Assembly: GCA_039707655.1 (NCBI GenBank)
Contig: CM077664.1
Coordinates: forward strand, 24,726,781 to 24,790,780
DNA length: 64,000 nucleotides
From: Elymus sibiricus
Taxonomy: Eukaryota; Streptophyta; Magnoliopsida; Poales; Poaceae
Direction: 5' to 3'
Below, one piece after another: positions 32,987 through 44,190 of this stretch. Within the stretch, counting starts at the first letter, position 1; every line of letters begins with the position of its first letter. The position numbers and the translations under genes were made by a program. The notes below the pieces were generated by a model, which did not search any database, had not been told where the DNA came from, and was given only the letters and a program-made list of their open reading frames with translations.

Positions 32987-34515
32987 TGATATGTCTCTGT
33001 CGTATCTATAAGTTTTGATTGTTTCATGCCAATATTCTACAATTTTCATATACTTTTCGCAACATTTTATATTATTTTTGGGACTAACATATTGATCCAG
33101 TGCCCAATGCCAGTTCCTGTTTTCTGCTTGTTTTTTGTTTCACAGAAAATCCATATCAAACGAAGTCCAAATGCAATAAAAATTTATGGAGAATTATTTT
33201 GGAATATATGTGATTTTTGGGAGGTGGAATCAATGCAAACGGAGGCCCACAGCCTCCAGAAGCCACCTTGGCGCGCCACCCCCTGCCACGCGGTGGTCCC
33301 TCGTGGGCACACCGTAAGTCGGTTGACGCCCTTCTTTCGTCGCAAGAAAGATAATATCCGGAAAAAATCGTGTTAAAATTTCAGCCCGATCGGAGTTACG
33401 GATCTCCGGGAATTTAAGAAACAGTGAAGGGCCAGAAAACAGGAACGCGAAACGGAAGAGAACAGAGAGAGAGATCCAATCTCGGAGGGGCTCCCTCCCC
33501 TCCGGGTGCCATGGAGGATAAGGACCAGAGGGGAAAACCTCCTCCCATCTAGGGGGGAGGCCAGGGAAGAAGAAGATTGAGGGGGGCTCTCTCCCCCTCT
33601 CTCCCGGTGGCGCCGGAACGCCGCCGGGGCAATCATCGTGACGACGATCTACACCAACAACTTCGCCGCCATCACCACCAACTCTCTCCCCCTCTATGCA
33701 GCGGTGTAACACCTCTTCTCCCCACTGTAATCTCTATTTAAACATGGTGCTTAATGCTACATATTATTATCCAATGATTTGTGGTCATCCTATGATGTTT
33801 GAGTAGATTCGTTTTGTCGTATGGGTTGATTGATGATCGTGATTGGTTTGAGTTGTATGTTTTATTTTGGTGCTGTCCTATGGTGCCCTCCGTGTCGCGC
33901 AAGCGTGAGGGATCCCCGCTGTAGGGTTTGCAATATGTTCATAATTCTCTTATAGTGGGCGGCTAGAGTGACAGAAGCTTACACCCGAGAAAGGGGGTTG
34001 TTGCGTATGGGAGTAAAGAGGACTTGTTATTTAATGCTATGGTTGGGTTTTACCTTAATGATCTTTGGTAGTTGCGGATGCTTGTGAGAGTTCCAATCAT
34101 AAGTGCATATGATCCAAGTACGAAAAGTATGTTAGCTCATGCCTCTCCCTCATATAAAATTGCAATAATGATTACCGGTCTAGTTATCGATTGCCTAGGG
34201 ACAAATCTTTCTCTTGTGTTACAAAAGCTTTCTACTAAACAACTAGCTTTTATTATCTTGCAAATTACTCGTAGTTTTATTCTCGCAAAGTACTCCTAGT
34301 TTTATTCTTGCAAAGTAGTTCTAGCATTACACCTACAAAGTACTTCTAGTTTCATACTTGTTCTAGGTAAAGCAAACGTTAAGTGTGCGTAAAGTTGTAT
34401 CGGTGGTCGGTAGAACTTGAAGTGAATATTAATTTTACCTTTAGCTCCTCATTCGGTTCGACACTCTTTTTTATCGAAAAAGCTACCATTGATCCCCTAT
34501 ACTTGTGGGTTATCA
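32987..34515 (+). repeat. 5' LTR
   Basis: It is 1529 bp, starting TGATATGTCTCTG and ending GGGTTATCA. It matches 38882-40401 with scattered differences. A GC-rich block at 33470-33700 follows the usual U3/R layout. Confidence 0.9.
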
Positions 34516-34635
34516 AGACCTTTTTCTGGCGCCGTTGCCGGGGAGCAATAGCGTGGGGTTGATATTCTCATGTGTACTTGTTTGCTTTATCACTGAGTAG
34601 TTTTTATTTTGTGCTCTTGTTTTCTATCATTAGTT

Positions 34636-35798
34636 ATGGGTAGGAAACGTAAAATACCAAAAAAATTAGTGGTACCTTCTAAACTAATGGTTGAAGAACC
34701 ACCCAAAATCTATCATACTGCTGAAGCTTTCTACTTCGATCATCTTCGACCCCTAAGAAACACCTTCCCTACCAATGTGAGTTTAGTGATAATGGAATCA
34801 TATCTTCTTATGCTAAAGGTGTTTATAGTTACTATGATATTGAACAAATTGAAGAATTTGTTGCTTTTAAGGGTGCTTATGAAATTGCTTCTTTGATTGA
34901 AATGTATGATGCTACTCTTTATAAATCTGAAAATTTTGCCATACTTAAATATTGCCATGAAAACTATGCTTCTAATGCTTATGTTAAAGAATATATTGAG
35001 GACTCCTCCGCTGTCCAAGAAGAGACTAATATTTTGCAGGAATCTATGGAAGAAGAAATTGATGACATTGTGAGCTCATTAGATGAAAAAGATGATGAGG
35101 ACAGTGAAGAACAAAAGGAGGAAGAGCGGATTAGCTACCCGTGCCCACCTTATAATAAGAGTAACTCTTCAACTCATACATTGTTTAATCTCCCTTCGTG
35201 CTTACCGAAGGATGAATGCTATGATGATTGCTATGATCCCTTGGATTCGTTTGAAATATCCCTTTTTGATGAAATTGATGCTTGCTATGCTTGTGGCCAT
35301 GATGCCAATATGAATTATGCTTATGGAGATGAACTTGCTATAGTTCCTTATGTTAAACATGAAATTGTTGCTATTTCACCCACACATGATAGACCTATTA
35401 TCTTTTTGAATTCTCCCAACTACCCTATATCAGAGAAGTTTGCTCTTATTAAGGATTATATTGATGGGTTGCCTTTTACTATTACACATGATGATTTTGA
35501 TGAATATAATATGCATGTGCTTGCTGCTCCTACTTGCAATTATTATGAGAGAGGAACTACATCTCCGCCTCTCTATGTTTCCAATACGATAAAATTGCAA
35601 GAAACTGTTTATACTATGCATTGGCCTTTATTATGTGTGCATGAATTGTTCTTTTATGACATGCCGATGCATAGGAAGAGAGTTAGAATTCGTCATTGCA
35701 TGATATATGTTTCTTTGTGCTCACTACTAAATTACAAATCATTGTTAATTAAAATTGTCTTTGATATACCTTGGGATCCGGGTGGATCGATTACTTGA
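34636..35798 (+). pseudogene. Acidic ORF of the non-autonomous LTR element, frameshifted
   Basis: The main open frame is 34893-35798 (302 codons). The same frame is coding-like further upstream (SYAKGVYSYYDIEQIEEFV), and it joins through a one-step frameshift near 34778 to a frame starting at ATG 34636 (MGRKRKIPKK). The N-terminus is basic. The middle is strongly acidic (EEEIDDIVSSLDEKDDEDSE) and the rest is rich in Asp, Tyr and Cys. I do not recognise a domain. Its place directly after the PBS is where gag should be, and similar unassigned proteins are common in Triticeae non-autonomous elements. Whether it is a gag derivative is unknown. Confidence 0.55.
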
Positions 35799-38700
35799 GC
35801 ACTTTATACCTAGCTTAATGGCTTTAAAGAAAGCGCTGCCAAGGAGACAACCTGGAAGTTTTAGAGAGTCATTTATTTCTGTTGAGTGATTTTATAAAGT
35901 TTAAAAACAAAAAAAAAATATAGTGGGGAACCTAAAACTTTTCAAAAAGGAAAGTGAAAGTAAGAAAGACGAGCACCGTTGAAGTGGGGGAGCTCCATGA
36001 ATTTTGTTCATTCCCATGGAAACTTTGTGAATCTTAATTACAGAAAATTTTCAACAAAAATAATTATCCCCTTGTACAAATCCATTGTATTTAAAAATAA
36101 TGTGCCAAGATTTACCTTTAGGATGTTTAAATTGCTTGTTTGGTATGTGCGGTGCGAAAACAAAAACTTTTGCTGTAGTGCATGAAATTACATTTTTTAC
36201 TGGAACGTGCAAAAATTTTGAAATTTTACACAGTACTTCTATGCAAATTTCTTATTTTTCCTAATTTTTCCTAATTTTTTAAGTTACAGAAGTATATGTA
36301 CCATCTGCATCTTTACAGACTGTCCTGTTTTCACAGATTGCTGTTATAGTTTCGTTATTTGCGTATGTTTAAAATCTTGTTGAGCCCCGTTGACTTGGGA
36401 GCCATAGAATTGTGATAGAATACAGTGGGTAATGTTTGATTATAATTATAAAATAATGTTACGGCAGGACATGATGGGATTTGATGTTATATGTACTAAC
36501 CCCGCTAATAAAAAGTTCGGTTAAGTTTTGTGTGGATGAAGTGTTCGAAGATTGAGGTGGTATCGATATGAGGAGAACAAGGAGAGGCGAGAGTTCAAGC
36601 TTGGGGATGCCCAAGGCACCCCAAGTAAATATTCAAGGAGACTCAAGCATCTAAGCTTGGGGATGCCCCAGAAGGCATCCCATCTTTCTTCAAGAAGTAT
36701 CGGTATGTTTCGGTTTTTGTTTTGTTCACATGATATGCGTAAATTCTTGGAGCGTCGTGTGCCTTTTCTTTTTCTTTTAATAAATGCACCATGCTGGTAT
36801 GAGATATTCCTTGGTTGATTTATAGAATGCATCATGCACTTCACTTATATCTTTTGAGTATGGCTTTATAGAATGCTTCATGTGCTTCACTTATATCATT
36901 TGAAGTTTGGTTGCCTGTTTCTCTTCATATAGAAAACCGTTATTTGTAGAATGCTCTTTTGATTCACTTATATTTATTAGAGTGTGGTCTTTTGTAGAAA
37001 GAATTAAACTCTCATGCTTCACTTATATCTATTTAGAGAGTCAACAGGAATTGGTCATTCACATGGTTAGTCATAAAATCCTACATAAAACCTGTAGATC
37101 ACTGAATATGATATGTTTGATTCCTTGCAATAGTTTTGCGATATAGAGATGGTAATATGTGGGAGGTACTAGTGAATGCTTGTGGTTTAGTAGGAATATT
37201 GGTGTTAAGGTTTGTGATTCCCGAAGCATGCACGTATAGTCTCTCGTTATGCTAAGAAGTTGGAGCATGATTTTTTATTGATTGTCTTCCTTTGCGTGCA
37301 GATCGGGGGCGCGCGATGGTTAACTCCTACCAACCTCCCCCTAGGAGCATGCGTAGTAGTACTTTGCGTCGAGGGCTAATAAACTTTCGCAATAAGTATG
37401 TGAGTTCTTTTAGACTAATGTGAGTCCATGGATTATACGCACTCTCACCTTTTCGCAATTTGCTAGCCTCTTCGGTACCGTGGATTGCCCTTTCTCAACT
37501 TGAGATGTGGTGCAAACTTTGCCGGTGCATCCAAACCCCGTGATATGATACGCTCTATCACACATAAGCCTCCTTATATCTTCCACAAAACAGCCAACAT
37601 ACCTACCTATTATGGCATTTCCATAGCCATTCCGAGATATATTGCCATGCAACTTCCATCATCATCATATACATGACTTGAGCATTCATTGTCATATTGC
37701 TTTGCATGATCGTAAGATATCTAGCATGATATTTTCATGGCTTGTCCGTTTTTTGATATCTTTGCTACGCTAGATCATTGCACATCCTGGTATACTGCCA
37801 GAGGCATTCATATAGAGTCATACTTTGTTCTAGTATCGAGTTGTAATTTTTTGAGTTGTAAGTAAATAGAAGTGTGATGATCATCATTATTCATTATTAG
37901 AGCATTGTCCTAGTGAGGAAAGGATGATGGAGACTATGATTCCCCCACAAGTCGGGATGAGACATCGGACAAAATAAAAAAAAAAGAGAAAAAAAAAGTG
38001 AGGCCAAAAAGAGCCCAAGAAAAAAAAAGGAAAAAGAAAACAAAAAAGAGAAAACAAAAAAAAAAAACAAAAAAAAATTGAAATGAGAGAAAAAGAGAGA
38101 AGGGGCAATGTTACTATCCTTTACCACACTTGTGCTTCAGAGTAGCACCATGTTTTTCATATAGAGAGTCTCCTATGTTGTCACTTTCATATACTAGTGG
38201 GAATTTTTCATTATAGAACTTGGCTTGTATATACCGATGATGGGCTTCCTCAATTGCCCGAGGTCTTGAGCAAGCAAGTTGGATGCACACCCACTTAGTT
38301 TTTAGTTTGAGCTTTCATACACTTATAGCTCTTAGTGCATCCGTTGCATGGCAATCCCTACTCCTTGCATTGACATCAATTGATGGGCATCTCCATAGCC
38401 CGTTGAAAAGCCGCGTCGATGTGAGACTTTCTTCCTTTTTTGTCTTCTCCATATCAATCTCTACCACCGCATTCTATTCCACCCATAGTGCTATATCCAT
38501 GGCTTGCGCTCATGTATTGCGTGGGGGTTGAAAAAGCTGAAGAGCATTAAAAAGTATGAACCAATTGCTTGGCTGACACCGGGGTAGTACATGATTTATA
38601 TTTTGTGTTAAGAAGATGGAGCATGACAAGGCTATATGATTTTGTAGGGATAGCGTTCTTTAGCATTTTTATTCTAAAAGACATGATTGTTTGTTGGGAT

Positions 38701-38881
38701 GCTTGAGTATTGATGTCTTTATATCAAATTATAGACTATTGCTTTGAATCACTCGTGTCTTAATATTCATGCCATGATTAGATTATATGATCAAGATTAT
38801 GCTAGGTAGCATTCCACATCAAAAATTATCTTTTTATCGTTTACCTACTCGAGGACAAGTACGAATTAAGCTTGGGGATGC
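35799..38881 (+). other. Non-coding internal region with repeated polypurine-like motifs
   Basis: No gene is seen. AAGCTTGGGGATGCC occurs at about 36598 and 36654. AAGCTTGGGGATGC recurs at about 38868-38881 as the true polypurine tract before the 3' LTR. A purine tract at 37972-38100 (A-runs with G) gives long hydrophobic or Lys-rich frames that are artefacts. Confidence 0.65.
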
Positions 38882-40401
38882 TGATATGTCTCCGATGTAT
38901 CTATAATTTTTGATTGTTTCATGCCAATATTCTACAACTTTCATATACTTTTGGCAACATTTTATATTATTTTTGGGACTAACATATTGATCCAGTGCCC
39001 AGTGCTAGTTCCTGTTTTCTGCTTGTTTTTTGTTTCACGGAAAATCCATATCAAACGAAGTCCAAATGCAATAAAATTCTGCGGAGAATTATTTTGGAAT
39101 ATATGTGATTTTTGGGAGGTGGAATCAACGCAAACGGAGGCCCACAGCCTCCACAAGACACCTTGGGGCGCCACCCCCCTGTCGCGCGGTGGTGCCTTGT
39201 GGGCACACCGTAAGTCGGTTGACGCCCTGATTTCGCCGCAAGAAATATAATATCCGGAAAAAAATCGTGTTAAAATTTTAGCCCGATCGGAGTTACGGAT
39301 CTCCGCGAATTTAAGAAACGGTGAAGGGCCAGAAAACAGGAACGCGAAACAGAGAGAGAGATCCAATCTCGGAGGGGCTCCCGCCCCTCCGGGTGCCATG
39401 GAGGCCAAGGACCAGAGGGGAAAACCTCCTCCCATCTAGGGGGGAGGCCAAGGAAGAAGAAGAAGGAGGGGGCTCTCTCCCCCTCTCTCCCGGTGGCGCC
39501 GGAACGCCGTCGGGGCAATCATCGTGACGGCGATCTACACCAACACTTTCGCCGCCGTCACCACCAACTCTCTCCCACTCTATGCAGTGGTGTAACACCT
39601 CTTCTCCCTGCTGTAATCTCTACTTAAACATGGTGCAAAATGATACATATTATTATCCAATGATTTGTGGTCATCCTATGATGTTTGAGTAGATTCGTTT
39701 TGTCCTATGGGTTGATTGATGATCGTGATTGGTTTGAGTTGTATGTTTTATTTTGGTGCTGTCCTATGGTGCCCTCCGTGTCGTGCAAGCGTGAGGGATG
39801 CCCGCTGTAGGGTTTGCAATTCATTCATAATTCTCTTATAGTGGGCGGCTAGAGTGACAGAAGCTTACACCCGAGTAAGGGGGTTGTTGCGTATGGGAGT
39901 AAAGAGGACTTGTTACTTAATGCTATGGTTGGGTTTTACCTTAATGATCTTTGGTAGTTGCGGATGCTTGCTAGAGTTCCAATCATAAGTGCATATGATC
40001 CAAGTACGGAAAGTATGTTAGCTCATGCCTCTCCCTCATATAAAATTGCAATAATGATTACCGGTCTAGTTATCGATTGCCTAGGGACAAATCTTTGTCT
40101 TGTGTTACAAAAGCTTTCTACTAAAAAACTAGCTTTTATTATCTTGCAAATTACTCGTAGTTTTATTCTCGCAAAGTACTCCTAGTTTTATTCTTGCAAA
40201 GTAGTTCTAGCATTACACCTACAAAGTACTTCTAGTTTCATACCTGTTCTAGGTATAGCAAAAGTTAAGTGTGCGTAGAGTTGTATGGGTGGTTGGTAGA
40301 ACTTGAAGGGAATATGAATTCTACCTTTAGCTCCTCATTGGGTTCGACACTCTTATTTATCGAAAAAGCTACAATTGATCCCCTATCCTTGTGGGTTATG
40401 A
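38882..40401 (+). repeat. 3' LTR
   Basis: It is 1520 bp, starting TGATATGTCTCCG directly after the polypurine tract and ending GGGTTATGA before the CTCCG duplication. Confidence 0.9.
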
Positions 40402-42835
40402 CTCCGCGGTATAACCTTGTAGGATGCTTGCCTCTGGATGGCTTCGGTTCCGACAATAGCGCTTCAATATTCCCATGAACAGCTCGAAGGGATACATGTT
40501 GTGAAGAAACACAGGACCACAATACTTTATCTCGTCGGCAAGGTGCACAGTGAGATGGACCATCACATCAAAGAATGACGGTGGGAAAAACATCTCTAGG
40601 CTGGACAATATTCTCGCAATATCCTCTTGCATAGAATCTAGCTCTTCGGGATCTACCACTTTCTGCCATAGTTTGCTGAAGAAATCACAGAGATCAATGA
40701 GTGTGTTTCTTATATCTATGTCCATCATATTCCTGATGGCCACCGGGAGGATTTTTGTCAACATTATGTGGCAATCATGTGACTTCATGTGTGCGAACTT
40801 CATTTTACCTGAGCTCACATCCACGAGACTTCTGATGTTTGCGGAGTAGGAAGAGGGTGTCTTAACTAACAACAAATAGTCGAAAAACTCTTTTGCTTCT
40901 TTTGTACTGAAATTGTAACTCTGGTGAGCGTGGAGGAATTTGTTATCATCTTCTGCTTCATTCTTGCATTTTGATTGATCACCAAGCATATCGAGTCGTG
41001 CATCGTCACCATCCTTTGTTTTACCTTTAATCTTGAGCAGAGTACCAAGGTTGCTTTCACATATGTTCTTCTCTACGTGCATGACATCGATGGAGTGATG
41101 TACACGTAGAATCTCCCAGTAAGGTAATTCCCAGAACACCGATTTCTTCTTAAACACTTGCTCCCTGGGTGTTTGTTTCATTGTCAAAGCGTGGTTCTTG
41201 CCACGCACAACTTTAATTTGTTTAGCCATGCTATGGACCAACTTCCCAGGATAAGTTCTTGGGCCCAAACCTACCTCTGTTGTACCATCAAATTCAGCTT
41301 TCATCTTTTAGTATGGGTGATCTTTCCGTAAGAACCTACGATGACGCAAATACACGGTTTTGTGCGAGTTGGGAAGAAATCTTCTCGCTGTCCTATCCAT
41401 GCATGTGACACACCCTACATATCCCCTTGTTTTCTGCCTCGATGTGTTGCCTAATGCCGGCATATCTTGAATGGTGTGCAGCAGCATCGCATGTAGATCG
41501 AAAAACTTCTTTTTGTAAGCATCATAACATTTTACAGCAGGCTCTTTTACCGACAATGTCAGCAGTTCTTCTACCAGTAGCTGAAAGTAAATGTCGATGT
41601 CATTTCCAGGTTGCTTCGGGCCTTACATAATCATTGACATCATGATGTAATTTTTCTTCATACACAACCAAGGAGCAAGGTTATATATGCACAGAAGCAC
41701 CGGCCATGTGCTGTGTTTGGTGCTCATATCGCCAAATGGATTCATCCCGTCAGTACACTCCCCGAGACTTATACTTCTAGGATCCTTGGCAAAGTCTTCA
41801 TACTTGTTATCGATTAATTCCCACTGAGGCCCATCTTTCGGGTGCCTCATATATTTATCCGCAGTTTGCTCATCATGATGCCACCACAACCTCTTTGCCT
41901 CTCTAGGGTTTGCAGACAAAGGCCTCAACCTTGGAATTAAAGGCAAGTACCAAACAACCTTGAATGGGATTCCTGTCTTGATCTCGTTGTCTAATTTGTA
42001 CTTGTCCTTTGCTCTCCTGTGCTTGTATCGTGCATGCTTGCATGTGGGACATGCACGCAAATCTTTGTACTCACCACGGTACAATATACAATCATTTACA
42101 CAAGCGTGTATCTTCTGTACTTCAAGTTCCCATGGGCAAACAACTTTCTTTGCTTTGTTCGTGCTTTTGGGGAGCACATTATCTTCTGGAAGAATTTCTT
42201 TGAAAAGACCTAACAACTCTGTGAAGCCCTTGTTTGATAGACCATTTGTTGCTTTAAATCTGAGAAGCGCTAGTGTGGCACTCAACTTGGAATATTTCTT
42301 TTTGCAACCTGGATACAAATCTTTCTGGGAGTCCGCATCAATGGATGGCAGATCGTTGTACCCAACCATATCTTTTCTGGGCCCTGGAAATCTGCAATCA
42401 TAGCAGCAAAATCTGGAATATCAAGGTCGTCGTCTACGTTGCCGTCTTGGTTTTTCAGTGGGGTTTTTGGCTTGTCTATGTTCCGTTGGTGGTTTGACGG
42501 CTCAGCCCCGATGTTAGAGATTCAACATCCTTGTGACTCTGATCAGGATTTGGCATCTTGCAGCCCTGGGTACATTCTTCCATGACCGGCTCTTCACCGT
42601 GTCTAGTCCAACGTGTATATCCATCCATGAATCCCCATTTGAGTAAGTGGTACTCGACATCTGTAACTTCACGTGACTCTGTATTGGCACAACGATTGCA
42701 TGGACACAGGATGTAATCGTCATTACGAACTCTCTTCTTTGTCCTTTCAGCCAAATTTATGAACTCCGTCACACCACGGATAAAATCTGAACTTCTCTGA
42801 TCCTTCATCCATTCAGATCGTTCCATTTGCACCAC
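40402..42835 (-). pseudogene. CACTA-1 TNP2 transposase, N-terminal and central parts
   Basis: This is an En/Spm-type transposase gene. From the right it shows an N-terminal transposase-associated domain (42835-42476; YILCPCNRCANT, YHLLKWGFMDGY). The TNP2 core follows (42369-41623; EVQKIHACVNDCILYRGE, GMNPFGDMSTKHSTWPV). Continuations are 41556-41308 and 41304-40407 (KKSVFWELPYWEILRVHHSI, IDVMHVEKNICE, MKSHDCHIMLTKILPVAIR, GPVFLHNMYPFELFMGILKR). Lesions: TAA at 41623-41625 where CAA is expected (the reading resumes GPKQPGN), a stop near 41305, and a break between 42476 and 42369 that may be an intron or frameshift. The C-terminal part lies at 32560-32986. Confidence 0.9.
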
Positions 42836-43739
42836 ACGAGGGGTAATTCAAAAAAACAACAACATTAATACATGGATTAATTGATGCCCAAAGATGCGTG
42901 CATAAATCACAAGATTTTATTTTCATAATTTACTGAGGGTGCTCGATATTGTTATCCAACCGTGCGATGACAAAAATTAATGGCCAGTCAATTTACACGC
43001 AGAGTACTACAGTACTACCCTTATGAATTGAATACCTTAATTAAGCCACTCAACGAAAAGAATACCTTAATTAATTAGCCGCGCGGTGACCTCCACCCAG
43101 CAGACAGAGAAGCACGATGCCGCGGCACGCCGAGACAACAGGGTCGAGGAGCAACCGCCTGAAGTAGTGGGGCAACCGCCTGAAATTCGAGCTCCACTAT
43201 CCCTCCGTCGACCGCGACGGATGTGCTCCAATCACGCCGCTGCCGACCTCGAGGATTGAACTCCTCCTATCTCCCACCACAGACCGAGGATTGACCTCCT
43301 ATCACTCCGCCACCACCGACCGACCGAGGATTGACCTCCTATCCGGTAACCGCTGCCTCGGCCGCCGCCGCCATCTCTATCTGCAGAGCGGCTGTTTTTA
43401 TTTTTTGACAGGTATCCGCGGAGCGGATGTTTACCCTAAGTATTAATTCAGTTATTGCATCCCCATATGTACAGGGTAGTACATCACATACGGTTATGTC
43501 ACATCAACCAAGTCTCACCTATGTTGTCTTCTCACACGGTTTGGTGTGGAAATCGTGTGTGAAGTTATAATACCGAACACAAACGACATGTACAAACCGT
43601 GTACCGTATACAACACAGTGCGATAAGTAGTTCCCGACCGTTATCAGATCCCCACATTTTCCCCATTTCCCCCAAATCCCTAGATAGACTCCAAATCCCT
43701 AGCCCCCAAATTCCCTCGCGTGGCACTGACAGTGGGGGA
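42836..43739 (-). mobile_element. Probable CACTA-1 upstream/subterminal region
   Basis: This lies upstream of the CACTA-1 start codon on the minus strand. The motif GAGGATTGACCTCCTATC is repeated near 43250-43340. Around 43530-43600 short blocks ACACGGTTT and AAACCGTGT recur in both orientations, as in CACTA subterminal repeats. I found no clear CACTA terminus, so the right limit is uncertain. Confidence 0.4.
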
Positions 43740-44190
43740 ATGCGGACGAGTGGTGCTGATGGTTTTGGTGCGGTTGTTCCTGCTCGTATCGCCGCTCTCC
43801 GCAACGCGATGGGCGGCGCCGCCATGATGGTGGTCACCACCGAGCACTTGCCTAAGGTCATCAGAAGGCAGGTGTACTATGGATCCGAATCGTCTTGTCA
43901 GGTTCCAATCTATCCCGATCTTTTTTAGCATGTCCAAAGTAGCTCCCTGCTCAATCCGTCCTGAATTAACCCCCCCCCCCCCAAACACACACACCCAGGA
44001 AAGCGATCAACCGCCGGATCCGGAGTATGACTCCAGACTCCCGCAACATGAGTTCGACTCAGAGTTTTGCGCCACCGAGAAGTACTAAAAGTTGAGTTGT
44101 GTGCACGGACACACTCCCGCTCGACGTGTATGCATGGAGGGATTCAACATTGGCAGACGGTTTCTCAGTTGCCCCTTAGAGGTTAGTGCT
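43740..44190 (+). pseudogene. GRF-zinc-finger-like gene fragment
   Basis: There are two exon-like pieces. The first, from ATG 43740, encodes MRTSGADGFGAVVPARIAAL and continues to about 43920. The second begins after a CAG at about 43998, following a C-run. It reads PEYDSRLPQHEFDSEFCATE, then a TAA, then CVHGHTPARRVC and GFNIGRRFLSCPLE, ending at a GTTAGT donor near 44191. The C...C..GxNxGRRFLxCP pattern is that of a GRF-type zinc finger. Such exons are frequent in grass genomes, partly through capture by CACTA elements. Here it has an in-frame stop and no continuation, so it is a fragment. Its origin (host or element cargo) is inferred. Confidence 0.5.

Larger units (their letters stand above)
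32987..40401 (+). mobile_element. Complete LTR retrotransposon, non-autonomous Gypsy-like
   Basis: It is 7415 bp, starting TGATATGTCTC, with CTCCG target duplications at 32982-32986 and 40402-40406. The 5' LTR is 32987-34515 and the 3' LTR 38882-40401. The PBS-like TGGCGCCGTTGCCGGGGA is at 34527-34544. The only plausible gene is the frame at 34636-35798. No protease, RT or integrase motif was found, so it depends on a helper. The final LTR dinucleotide is GA instead of the CA seen at 34515, a late substitution. Confidence 0.88.

Noticed and set aside
37887..38127. Phe/Leu-rich minus-strand frames
   Set aside because: They are translation of a purine (A/G) tract in a non-coding retroelement region.
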